A DNA stretch of 64,000 nt from Lachnotalea sp. AF33-28 (GTDB taxonomy: Bacteria > Bacillota > Clostridia > Lachnospirales > Lachnospiraceae). Under the pieces are notes generated by a model. That model made no database searches and was not told where the DNA came from. It saw only the letters and a list, made by a program, of their open reading frames with translations. The position numbers were made by a program, and so were the translations under genes. Shown piece after piece: positions 25,443 to 34,202 of the stretch (position 1 is its first letter; every line of letters begins with the position of its first letter). The stretch spans positions 62,001 to 126,000 of the forward strand of contig NZ_QUEE01000001.1 of assembly GCF_003477885.1 (NCBI RefSeq), given 5' to 3'.

Positions 25443-26999
25443 ATGAACGTCAAAAAAAGCCTTGCACTGATCTCTGCCGCCCTTATGATCTTCGGCACGC
25501 TTTGTTCCTGTACGGCGCAAACACAGCCCCCAACCACCGAAGCTTCCAGAACAGAGGGAACATCCGCAACGTCCGGATCTGCTTCAGACGAGGAAATTCC
25601 CGTAATCCGGCTGGGTTTAAACCAGCTCTGGTCCGACTGCCGCAACGAGCAGGAAGTCGAGGATGCCATGAACGCCATTTTAAGCGAAAAATATCACGTT
25701 AAAATTGATATCGTTCTGATTCAAATGGCATCCCTGCAAACGCAGATGAATCTGGCCCTGACCGGCGGCGACGACGCATTTGATGTTTACACATCCTTTA
25801 TCTATCAGCCTATGAGCACATTGGTTTCCAACGGTCAGGCGATTGCGCTCGATGACTATCTGGACGCCAATGCTCCCGAAACAATGGAGCTTCTGTCCAT
25901 CTATCCGGAAGCGGTTCTGGATTGCTGCCGGATTGACGGAAAGCTATATGCATTGCCGGCAATCAACACCTGGGCCATCTCGGACAACTACATGGTCCGG
26001 AAATCTGCTTCTGATAAAGCCGGCATTGATTGGGATAAGGTAAACTCTCTGGATACCCTCACCGAAGCACTGGTCAAACTGAAAGATGCAAACCCGGACA
26101 AATATTTCATTCCCGGAGCAACCGTATCCTATTTTGAGCCCAAGGATATCGACAATTTAGGGGATACCAACTATCTCGGTGTAATCACCGACCCATTAAA
26201 CAGCACTACCGTGGAAAATTATTATGAATCCGAATACTTTATACACTTCCTCGACAACGTCAAGATCTGGAAGGAGCATGGCATCATCTCCCCGAACTCC
26301 ATGAGCAATGACGAAACCAATCTGGGCAGTCTTGAAAACGGTATAGTTGACGGTACGATCGGGTATAGCTGGAATATTGAGGATTCGCTGTATAACATGA
26401 ATTTCACGCAGCAATTTGGTGAAGACATTGTGGGTGCAGAATTCACCGACAGATATATGACGACCGGTAACGTTACGCTCTGCCTGTGGCATGTCTCTCC
26501 GTTCTGCCAGAATCCCGATGCCGCCGTCCGTCTGCTCAATGCGCTTTACACCGATCCCGAATGTGCGATGCTCATTGCAAACGGTATTGAGGGGAAGGAT
26601 TATGTGTACGACGATGCCGGACAGCTAAGCTTCCCCGAAGGAGAAACAGGCAGAACCGTTGGCTGGAATTCCGGAAACGGCTCCTTCCTTCCCAACAGCT
26701 TCCAACTGCCCCAATGGAACAGCGCCAGCCCTAACTACAATGAAAATGTAGTCGCTGCAAACAAGTCCGCGATTCCCTCCAAGGCGCTTGGCTTCGTATG
26801 CGATACAGAGCCCATCGCAGATCAGATGGCCGCATGTGCAAATGTGATCGCACAATACTATCTTCCGCTCATTAACGGAGAAGTCGCCATCGATGAAGTT
26901 CTTCCCGTCTTCCAAAAGGCCCTGAAGGATGCCGGCATCGATGCCATTATCGCAGAAAAGCAGGCGCAGCTGGACGCCTGGCTGGCAAGTAAACGGTGA
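25443..26999 (+). CDS. extracellular sugar-binding lipoprotein of ABC importer
   Basis: This 518-residue protein has a lipoprotein signal ending at Cys23 (GTLCSC). A Thr/Ser/Glu-rich spacer follows, then a type-1 solute-binding fold of the LplA/YtcQ group (LNQLWSDCRNEQEVEDAMNA; ALTGGDDAFDVYTSF; GYSWNIEDSLY). It should capture the sugar outside and deliver it to the divergent LplB/LplC permeases. AGGAGG before the ATG is strong. A bidirectional terminator follows 35 bases after the stop. The ligand cannot be read from the sequence. Confidence 0.92.
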   Translation: MNVKKSLALISAALMIFGTLCSCTAQTQPPTTEASRTEGTSATSGSASDEEIPVIRLGLNQLWSDCRNEQEVEDAMNAILSEKYHVKIDIVLIQMASLQTQMNLALTGGDDAFDVYTSFIYQPMSTLVSNGQAIALDDYLDANAPETMELLSIYPEAVLDCCRIDGKLYALPAINTWAISDNYMVRKSASDKAGIDWDKVNSLDTLTEALVKLKDANPDKYFIPGATVSYFEPKDIDNLGDTNYLGVITDPLNSTTVENYYESEYFIHFLDNVKIWKEHGIISPNSMSNDETNLGSLENGIVDGTIGYSWNIEDSLYNMNFTQQFGEDIVGAEFTDRYMTTGNVTLCLWHVSPFCQNPDAAVRLLNALYTDPECAMLIANGIEGKDYVYDDAGQLSFPEGETGRTVGWNSGNGSFLPNSFQLPQWNSASPNYNENVVAANKSAIPSKALGFVCDTEPIADQMAACANVIAQYYLPLINGEVAIDEVLPVFQKALKDAGIDAIIAEKQAQLDAWLASKR

Positions 27000-27033
27000 G
27001 GACTGCTTGCGCAGCATTAGCAATACGTTATAT

Positions 27034-27079
27034 AAAAAAGGCTTAAATGTCTGTCAGCCAGACAATTTAAGCCTTTTTT
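27034..27079. terminator. bidirectional intrinsic terminator
   Basis: AAAAAAGGCTTAAATGTCTG pairs with CAGACAATTTAAGCCTTTTTT around a short loop, with A and T runs at the two sides. It serves both the solute-binding protein gene (plus) and the esterase gene (minus), whose stop begins at 27080-27082. Confidence 0.9.
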
Positions 27080-27880
27080 CTAAACTTCACGGTGAAGGAT
27101 CGGCAGCCAAGAGCAAATGGCCTTTTGCAGAGACAAATCCCAGAAATCCCACTCATGCTGATACCCCGGAACCTCCTCATAAAAAACGTCCAGCCCCAGT
27201 GTTTTCAAACGGTCTACACTGGTTGTATAATCGAGATAAGCAAGCGTATCATCCGAGCCGCAGGTCAGAAAAAATCGAGGCATCGATTTCCCACGTTCTA
27301 CCTGCTCTTCAACATAGTTCCATGCGTCGTCTACTCCTCTCGGATCTCCGGTAATAAACGGTGGAACAGGGCTGTGGGCAATCCCATCCTTTGGATTGGA
27401 AGGTCCCCGGGCGCAGCCGGACATGCACAGCGCGGCGCAGTACTTTTCAGGAAATGCCACAGCCAGTTTAAAAGCGCCGGTTGATCCCATGGACAGTCCT
27501 GCAATGAAATTATCCTTCCGTTTATCCGAAAACGGAAAAACCGCATTCAGAAGCTTTGGCAGCTCATCTGCCACATATGTAAAGTATTTGGCGCCTTTTG
27601 GATCATCCGTATAGAGCGCATTGTAGTCAGCCGGCATTACCACCGCCAGCTTATGTTCCTCCGCATAACGTGCAATATTGGAATAGTGGAGATAATCGCT
27701 GTCATCTCCCGTTCCGCCGTGCAGCAGCCACAGAACCTGATACTTCCTTCCCGGCATGTAGACATCGCTGTATGTGAGTCCCTTCATACCGTCCCGAATG
27801 CTGAAAGTTGGCAGGCAGATTGTCACATTGGTTTGCATTCCAAGTGTCGCAGAGAAAAAATTCATTTTGATCACTGCCAT
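27080..27880 (-). CDS. CE1-like putative esterase (PF00756)
   Basis: This 266-residue esterase is related to the one at 14640-15479: LLHGGTGDDSDY (52-63), elbow GLSMGS with Ser130, and the catalytic histidine in GYQHEWDFWD near residue 250. There is no signal peptide, so it acts inside the cell. GGAGG eight bases before the ATG sets the start. A 15-base perfect palindrome (27916-27930) lies in its promoter region. It is the third esterase around the same importer, which points to a substrate with several or different acyl groups. Confidence 0.88.
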   Translation of the reverse strand: MAVIKMNFFSATLGMQTNVTICLPTFSIRDGMKGLTYSDVYMPGRKYQVLWLLHGGTGDDSDYLHYSNIARYAEEHKLAVVMPADYNALYTDDPKGAKYFTYVADELPKLLNAVFPFSDKRKDNFIAGLSMGSTGAFKLAVAFPEKYCAALCMSGCARGPSNPKDGIAHSPVPPFITGDPRGVDDAWNYVEEQVERGKSMPRFFLTCGSDDTLAYLDYTTSVDRLKTLGLDVFYEEVPGYQHEWDFWDLSLQKAICSWLPILHREV

Positions 27881-28218
27881 CAGAATCGTCCTCCATATTT
27901 AAGTTTTTTGTCGGATTGGTAAATTACCAAAAACAGTATCCACATAGAGAAGAATATCATGCTGTACTGTAAATAAATATTGTTTTGGGAACTGTAATAT
28001 GTTGTATTTCTGACTTTTTTAACTTTAGGCATCGTGTTCTGATGTTTTATATGTAAGTATAGGTTGGAATGACGTTCCCTATCACCTCTTTGGAAAACTG
28101 TGAAAATTTACGTTTGAGAGGACAGCGTTTTCCAGAAGATGGAGTTCTGGAGATTCAGATCTCCCCTCCCCAGCACTATATCATTAAAATTACATTATTA
28201 TTAAAGGAGGAATCACAA
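27881..28218. promoter_or_regulatory. intergenic region with palindromic operator candidate
   Basis: TTGGTAAATTACCAA (27916-27930) is a perfect 15-base palindrome about 40 bases before the esterase start and probably an operator. The rest is AT-rich (28000-28218) and leads to the antitoxin gene, which has AAAGGAGG at 28203-28210. No further gene was seen; a frame from 28069 has no ribosome-binding site. Confidence 0.5.
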
Positions 28219-28542
28219 ATGGCTATCACTGCTGATGTAATGAACAGTCTTGTTTCTGTCACCCAGTTTAACAAAGGGCAGGCTTCCAAGATTTTTGACC
28301 GCCTGCGAACCGAACGCCAGCTTATTGTTCTAAAAAACAATGCTCCGTCTGCGGTCATCCTTTCTCCCAAAGAATACGAACGCCTGTCTGACATCGAAGA
28401 AGACTACCGTCTTCTCATGCTGGCACAGGAACGTATCGCTGGCGGCAGTCTGGAACACACAGTTCCTTTACATGATGCAATGGCTGACCTTGGAATCTCC
28501 GATGCCGAAATTAAAGAAGCGGAGGAATTGGATATCGAATGA
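28219..28542 (+). CDS. Phd/YefM-type antitoxin
   Basis: This 107-residue protein has the Phd/YefM/RelB-like N-terminal DNA-binding fold (VTQFNKGQASKIFDRLRTER, LIVLKNNAPSAVILSPKEYERL). An acidic C-terminal tail would wrap a toxin. ATG 28219 is set by AAAGGAGG eight bases upstream. Its stop overlaps the start of a toxin frame (ATGA), the classic layout, but that toxin is cut short after 24 codons. It may therefore be an orphan antitoxin, perhaps still able to counter toxins of other elements. Confidence 0.85.
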   Translation: MAITADVMNSLVSVTQFNKGQASKIFDRLRTERQLIVLKNNAPSAVILSPKEYERLSDIEEDYRLLMLAQERIAGGSLEHTVPLHDAMADLGISDAEIKEAEELDIE

Positions 28543-28613
28543 GCTACCAGATTAATTTCATCCCCGAAGCACTGGCTGATATTTACCCCTCCACCAAAAT
28601 TACACTATCTTGA
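28539..28613 (+). pseudogene. decapitated RelE/ParE-type toxin
   Basis: The frame starts MSYQINFIPEALADI, a normal beginning for RelE/ParE-family toxins (strand, then EALADI helix). It then breaks into YPSTKITLS and stops, about 70-80 residues short. The break suggests a deletion or recombination joint near 28586. None of the catalytic C-terminal part remains, so it should be inactive. Confidence 0.7.
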
Positions 28614-28620
28614 AGTAAAG

Positions 28621-29236
28621 TTAATTTGATTTTTCTTTATCATATTCCAATGCTCTATACTCTCTTTGCAATTCTTGTAACAGTTCTTCTTCGCTTGGAA
28701 GGTATAGTTTATACTTTGAAGCAAAAATCTGTGTTTCATTTTCCGGCAACGTATACTTTACTACAGATTCACTTTTATCCGCACAAAGCACAATTCCTAT
28801 GGGTGGATTATCTCCTTCATTCATCAATTCACGTTCATAATAATGTACATACATCTGCATCTGCCCCAAATCCTGATGTGTCAAATCTCCAATTTTTAAA
28901 TCAATTAATACAAAGCATTTCAAAATATAATTATAAAAAACAAGGTCTATTCTGAAATGTCGCCCATATAATATCCTCTGGAACTTTTGCAGGCTCCAAT
29001 TTCTGGATTTCTTCTGTAACCTTTTCCTTATTTTGACTGGATAGCAGCCTTTCATAAAAGAAAGAATTAATTTGCCTTTCCAACTGCCGTGTGCTCCAAT
29101 TTGATTTTATTGCTTCTTCTGTATAGAATTCACGGGCATTTTCATTTTCCACGCGCATAAGCAGTCGATAATGTGTCCAACTCAATTCGTCACGCAGTGC
29201 GTGACTATTTGGAAATGTCAGATAAAACTGTCTCAT
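28621..29236 (-). pseudogene. decayed DUF1016/YhcG PDDEXK nuclease gene
   Basis: Two frames carry the two halves of one YhcG-like protein. From 29236 comes the N-terminal DUF1016 domain (MRQFYLTFPNSHALRDELSW, TRQLERQINSFFYERLL), cut at its own start. From about 28980 to 28621, in another frame, comes the C-terminal nuclease-like part (FRIDLVFYNYILKCFVLIDL, IGIVLCADKSE). The family core between KVPEDII and the nuclease strand is missing, with a frameshift at the joint. These proteins are linked to DNA repair or defence islands. This one should be dead. Confidence 0.8.
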
Positions 29237-29344
29237 GTATTTTTTTCCTTTAAGGATATTATATGCTTTTTCATTGCTACAATAATGATATAATTAGGAC
29301 TTGATAATTGTACTGTTACAGAGTTTAGTTTTCTCCATGCAATA

Positions 29345-29562
29345 TATCTTTTGCCAAAACGTAGGGGTTTTGCCAGATTGTATCTTTCGCCCGACAAAAT
29401 CCTCATTTTTGAACCATCCGGCGTTATCCCCGTCCCCCTATCTGCGGAAACTTACCCATCTCACCTTCCGCAAAAACACAACTCCATTTTCCCCAAATAA
29501 TCCCGCAAACCCGCCTAGAATCAAAGTTTCCGTACCAGCAGGCAAACGGTTTCAACATGCGG
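29345..29562. repeat. degenerate duplicate of the rlmD 3' end and flank
   Basis: This stretch aligns along its length with 33971-34202. The best block, 29472-29524, matches 34109-34161 at 48 of 53 bases without gaps and includes the position of the rlmD stop codon. The remaining parts keep the same order with small gaps. It contains no open copy of the gene. It marks the left border of the SIR2-Argonaute island. The 110 bases up to 29677 hold no gene that I recognise. Confidence 0.85.
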
Positions 29563-29677
29563 TGAAAGTTACTTCTTATATTAAATAGCGAAACTGAAAC
29601 CTTTCGCTAAAAGATTTATGCCCCTCTTAAAGAGTAGATTATTACCTCCCTGTCTCATCAAAAATGCTTCTATATTC

Positions 29678-30727
29678 TTATGTAACTGCCCAACTACAAT
29701 CCAGAAAATTTGGTATCTTATCCATACCGACTGGCTGGTAGCCCATTCCAAAAAGATTATCTGGTCCTAAGAATCCCAAATTAGGATACCCTGAATTTTC
29801 TTGCCCCAATTCTGCTAGTTTGTCATTTGATTCTATAGCCGATTGGATTGTCTTAGAAATAAAATAATTCTCCGTATATGCAAATATTATGTAGTTCAAA
29901 AACTGAAGAATTTTTTGCTCTGATAAGCTATTTATCTGGTGTCTCAGTTTTCTATATAATTTATCCCTTTTATGATAAAAAGCCAAGACAACGCTCTCTT
30001 CCTTTAACGGTAAAATTGCCAAGTGCATAAACTGCATTCTTACTGATTCGGAAATATCAAAAATATTATTAATTTCATTTCCTTCAAAATCTTTTGACAA
30101 GGCAATAGCACTCTGTGTTGCAATCGGAACTTTATAAGGCAACACTGACCAATATAGTATTTGGTATCCTCCTGAAATATTGTTATCGGCAATGTCCTTA
30201 TGGAACTGTAATTCCTCTTCGTAATCTCTTACGTCTAATTCCTTAATTCCCTCTAAATTTTCTAAGTTAGAATACGCATGAAATTGTTTCTGTAGTTCTC
30301 GGTAAAGCTCTTTTTCCTGTCCCCTTTTACTCAACTGCAACAATATATTCTTTACAGCAATTTCTGCAAGCATTTTATCAGTTGGTATTGATTTCAAATT
30401 CTGCTCATCTTCATAATCTTGAAAAAAAGTTCCATCGCATTCATTGCAAATAAAATGAAATGTACCTGAATTATTTACCCCTTTTTCAATATCTACAACA
30501 TCTATTCCCATCAACAATGAAGCATGCAAAACTTTTCCATTATCAGCAATATTTCTAAGAGATAATTGCGGAACTGAATGTGAATTGCAAAAACTTGTCT
30601 GGAGTTTTCCACATAAGATACATTTATCTGGCTTCGCACTGTTTCGTGCTGTTGAAAGCAATTTATTCATTTTTTTGCGAACATCAACAACATCCGTTCC
30701 TTCTGGTATATCAATTAACTTTGGCAT
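29678..30727 (-). CDS. zinc-finger (treble-clef/HNH-like) protein, partner of SIR2-Ago
   Basis: This is a 349-residue protein. Near the N-terminus are Cys36-x2-Cys39, then SHSVPQ with His50, then Cys94-x2-Cys97, a pattern suggesting a treble-clef zinc site such as occurs in HNH nucleases; the HNH catalytic set is not clear. The remaining 250 residues are helical and unfamiliar. ATG 30727 is chosen because AGGA is six bases away, while ATG 30733 touches it. It begins 28 bases after the SIR2-Ago stop, so the two form an operon. It may be a nuclease or regulator of the system; I do not recognise the family. Confidence 0.7.
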   Translation of the reverse strand: MPKLIDIPEGTDVVDVRKKMNKLLSTARNSAKPDKCILCGKLQTSFCNSHSVPQLSLRNIADNGKVLHASLLMGIDVVDIEKGVNNSGTFHFICNECDGTFFQDYEDEQNLKSIPTDKMLAEIAVKNILLQLSKRGQEKELYRELQKQFHAYSNLENLEGIKELDVRDYEEELQFHKDIADNNISGGYQILYWSVLPYKVPIATQSAIALSKDFEGNEINNIFDISESVRMQFMHLAILPLKEESVVLAFYHKRDKLYRKLRHQINSLSEQKILQFLNYIIFAYTENYFISKTIQSAIESNDKLAELGQENSGYPNLGFLGPDNLFGMGYQPVGMDKIPNFLDCSWAVT

Positions 30728-30755
30728 GTACATTCCTTTTTATTGCCATAAGCCT

Positions 30756-33700
30756 TTACATAAAATATCTGAAATCATATGGCTTATCATAAATAACTAC
30801 ATCTTGCTTTGCTACCTGTGAAAGCATCTTAGCAAAATCCAAAGTAACTGGCAGAACCTTATAAAAACTATCCCCACTATTCCAATTCATCTTTGTCAAC
30901 ATCATTATCTCATTTACTAAAGTTGCTCCATCAGATTTTCCCATAAACCGTTTCACCAAAAGCGGTGCTGGAATCCCTCGACCATTTTTATAATAATTCA
31001 TGTTCCTTCCAGCCAACTCATCATCCTGTACAGCTCCATGTGTCCAAATCAAAAACGTATTTTTGTTTAACTGAATAACAGTTCCCCGCTGTATAGGAAA
31101 CTTTGATATGTCTTTCATGTCAGATGAATTAAATCGTATTGCTCTCCAAGGTGTATATTCTTGTATCTGCAATAATTCGATATCGTCTATTCCAGCCAAA
31201 CCGCGCGTAATTCCCTCCATCTCCTCTTCCGTAAAAAAGGTTGTTTTATGAATTACCACTCTTTTTAAGTCATATGTTGGAACAGAATCATCATATAATT
31301 TTTTTAAATTTAACATCAATGTGCAGGCATCTTCATTTCTCATAAAAGGATTTTTCTGAATATACTGCGGATTTTTCAAAGGCCTCAGATATAACCGCAT
31401 ACCATTCCCTTCTGCATCAAATAATTGGCTACATCCAATAGAAATTTTTTCGCCATTATTGACTGATTGCACATAACTAAGCCCTACAAAAGCAGTATTT
31501 TTATTATATATTGCAGGTTTCCATAAGCGTCCAACTGCTTTAGAATAAAGCCCAGTAGATAACCCCCACATTATCTTTGCTGAATCATTATTTTTATCAG
31601 GTATCGCAGATTTTCCCTCAATCAATTGCACAACCATTCCTTTGTCCGCACAATATAGTTTTAATGAATCATGCAAATCAAAATATACTGATTCGTTTTT
31701 TATTTCTCGCAGGTGTGCCAAACAGCTCGGAATATATATTACCAATACATCAAATGACATCAGATTTTTTGCAAACACGTTAATATACCGGGTCAACCCT
31801 TTATAAAATGTAATCGCATCTAATTTTACTACCGCATTCAAATTATAAGTTCTAAATCTCGTGTTATCATTAATGCTCGGAATATCTATATCACGCCTAA
31901 ATATCTTCTCAAATCCCAAGTATTCTGGTAAAAAATACCGTTCCTGTTTCAAATTTGTGACATATTGTTGCTTTAGTTTTTCCAAATGTGTTATGACTTC
32001 CTGATGTGTCTGATCTGGAGTTAAAACTGCTAATTTTATGCTATCCAAACTTGATCCATTTTTCAGACGTTCTATAGGTCCATAATTAACTAAACCTTTC
32101 AATTGATTAACTGCAACTTTACTTGCATCATCTACGGAAAAACACATCTTCGGTTCTTCGCATTGAAAACATTGAATCTCTGGCCATGATTCCTTCCTGC
32201 CAACACCTCCACTTGTGTATACAATTTTATTTAATTCCAAAACAAATCCTGCGATTCTAAAAGCCAATTCCTTATTGAAACATAATCTTTTTGTCCAGTC
32301 ATTTATGCGTTGGCTAACATCTGGATTATACAATTTTGAAATATGAAAATTAATAACTTTCTGTTTATGCAATCTATCCATAGGTTTCCTGTTGTCTTTT
32401 TCAATGTAGAATGTTGGTAAAATAGTTAAGAGTATTTTCCTACCGACACATGACAAGAACACCTCAACTGCATCATAAATTATATTTCCATTCTCCTTTA
32501 TGCTTACATTTGGATCAAAAAATTTGTTTTTTCCAAAACACATTAGTCCTTTTGAGATTAATGTCAATTTAATCAAATCATAATACATACTCCAGACAAA
32601 TGAATAATCTTTTTGTATCCAATCTTCCGGGAATTTTTGCATTTCTATATCTGATTTTAATACTTTTTCAAAAGTCTTCTGCACTTCCACCTTATCCCCA
32701 AAAGCCCATACTTTACCCTTGAATAAAGCAGCCACAATTCTATCTGAATTATTTAGATAGTTCCTCAATTCTTTCCAAGATGTAATAGTTGTTTCAAACG
32801 CATAACTTTTTTCTGGATATTCTATTGTTTCAAATGTGTTTGTCTTTGTAAATACATTTCTCTTTTTCAATCCTCCAAATAAAATCGGTTTAATATAATC
32901 CGGATCTTTCCACCTTTCGTCAATTTCCTTATATGACTTTCCCATTGTCAAATACAATCTGTACATTAAATCATCGAAACTATCAATATCCACAATACCG
33001 GATTGCTCATTTTTAGAACAAGCAAATTCCATGAACTTCTCAGCACGTGCGCTTAAAACAGAGTTTTTAGGTTTACACCAAATTATTCCATATGGCAAAC
33101 CATTTTGATTCACTATTTCCTCTAATACAGTCATTACTGAATTGTCATTTCCTGCATATCCAACTACGATAAGTCCTCTTTCACGCAATACGTCTTGAAG
33201 CTTTAAATTAATAGAATTTTCCAGTACGCGCAATTCTTCCGATGTATTCTTTAAATGATCTACCAAATAATCTCCGTGCAGTTTCAATATTGTAGGAAGC
33301 CCATCATTTAAGTTAAATCCTACACTATTCTCAATAGCAGAAGATATTATTTTTATAGAATGCCCCGCATCGATAGCATACGCACCAGCTTTAATCAAAT
33401 CATCAAAATTAGTCGTACTTAAAAAATTTATACGTCCTTCGATAATTAATGCGCCCAAACAGAGATATCCCAAATAGGGCGTTGCATTCTTCACTTTGCT
33501 TTGTATATACAAGTCTCTGTCCCTACTATTTCCAAACAAATACTCAAAATAATGAGAATATTCTTCCGTTGAGTATAATCTTGGATGCTCTCCCTTTGCA
33601 TCAAGGTAGACTTGTATTTCCCTTTGTGCAGTTTCCTTTGACATATCCTGGAACGCAGCCTCAGAAATCTTATTTTCTATACAATAGATTTTTCTCTTAA

Positions 33701-33842
33701 AATCCCATACCATTTGCCCTCCTGACATAATGCCAGAAGATATAGATGCTCCTGCGCCCAAAAGCATGGACATACTCCCATTCGGTTTTACCGAAAAACT
33801 ACTTATAACATTGCTGATCGTATATTTTTTCAATTTTGTCAC
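30756..33842 (-). CDS. fused SIR2-APAZ-PIWI prokaryotic Argonaute (SPARSA-like)
   Basis: This 1028-residue protein has an N-terminal SIR2 NADase-like domain (1-300): GAGAS 29-33, TTNFD with Asn145, LHGD with His189, and GYAGND 228-233. A middle region (about 330-580) stands where APAZ occurs and leads to GLVNYGPIERL (583-593), the usual entry to Argonaute MID. MID (about 600-780) and PIWI (780-1028) follow. The first PIWI catalytic Asp is Ser789 (FVGLSY), so slicing is unlikely. In SPARSA systems, guide-directed recognition of invader DNA triggers NAD depletion and cell death. Here both parts are one chain. The region is AT-rich. Confidence 0.83.
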   Translation of the reverse strand: MTKLKKYTISNVISSFSVKPNGSMSMLLGAGASISSGIMSGGQMVWDFKRKIYCIENKISEAAFQDMSKETAQREIQVYLDAKGEHPRLYSTEEYSHYFEYLFGNSRDRDLYIQSKVKNATPYLGYLCLGALIIEGRINFLSTTNFDDLIKAGAYAIDAGHSIKIISSAIENSVGFNLNDGLPTILKLHGDYLVDHLKNTSEELRVLENSINLKLQDVLRERGLIVVGYAGNDNSVMTVLEEIVNQNGLPYGIIWCKPKNSVLSARAEKFMEFACSKNEQSGIVDIDSFDDLMYRLYLTMGKSYKEIDERWKDPDYIKPILFGGLKKRNVFTKTNTFETIEYPEKSYAFETTITSWKELRNYLNNSDRIVAALFKGKVWAFGDKVEVQKTFEKVLKSDIEMQKFPEDWIQKDYSFVWSMYYDLIKLTLISKGLMCFGKNKFFDPNVSIKENGNIIYDAVEVFLSCVGRKILLTILPTFYIEKDNRKPMDRLHKQKVINFHISKLYNPDVSQRINDWTKRLCFNKELAFRIAGFVLELNKIVYTSGGVGRKESWPEIQCFQCEEPKMCFSVDDASKVAVNQLKGLVNYGPIERLKNGSSLDSIKLAVLTPDQTHQEVITHLEKLKQQYVTNLKQERYFLPEYLGFEKIFRRDIDIPSINDNTRFRTYNLNAVVKLDAITFYKGLTRYINVFAKNLMSFDVLVIYIPSCLAHLREIKNESVYFDLHDSLKLYCADKGMVVQLIEGKSAIPDKNNDSAKIMWGLSTGLYSKAVGRLWKPAIYNKNTAFVGLSYVQSVNNGEKISIGCSQLFDAEGNGMRLYLRPLKNPQYIQKNPFMRNEDACTLMLNLKKLYDDSVPTYDLKRVVIHKTTFFTEEEMEGITRGLAGIDDIELLQIQEYTPWRAIRFNSSDMKDISKFPIQRGTVIQLNKNTFLIWTHGAVQDDELAGRNMNYYKNGRGIPAPLLVKRFMGKSDGATLVNEIMMLTKMNWNSGDSFYKVLPVTLDFAKMLSQVAKQDVVIYDKPYDFRYFM

Positions 33843-33970
33843 CCCACAAAACTGTATCTTAAAACGGATATCTAAAGACTTTATAATATTCTACCACATC
33901 CACCTGCACTTTACTATCTGAAAAAGAGCAAGAAAAAAGGCCCTTTTGACTTTCTACTTTTGCCCCTGAG

Positions 33971-34202
33971 TATCCCTTTTGCTAAAAAGTATGGGTTTTG
34001 TCAAATCGTTTTCACTCTTCGGCAAAACCCATTTTCAACTACCTATTAAACTCACATGGCGTTACCCCATCCCCACTTCCACGGTAATTTATCCATATCT
34101 ATTTTCATAAAAACACAACTCCATTTTCTCCAAACAATTCCGCAACCCCGCATAGAATCAAGCTTTTCGCTCCAGCAAGCAGGCGGTTTCCACATGCACC
34201 GT
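33971..34202. repeat. rlmD 3' end and flank, right border of the island
   Basis: This is the functional partner of the degenerate copy at 29345-29562. It spans the last 14 codons of rlmD (34158-34202) and some 190 bases beyond the stop. A palindrome, ATGGGTTTTG (33991-34000) with CAAAACCCAT, could end the rlmD transcript. The left copy keeps a weaker version of it. Confidence 0.85.

Noticed and set aside
29301..29588. A plus-strand frame of 95 codons
   Set aside because: It lies across the degenerate rlmD copy, has no ribosome-binding site and no recognisable sequence.
30756..33842. Reading the large protein as a plain SIR2 (ThsA/DSR-like) effector
   Set aside because: The C-terminal 400 residues keep the GL-YGP entry, MID and PIWI order of Argonautes, so a simple SIR2 effector does not explain it.
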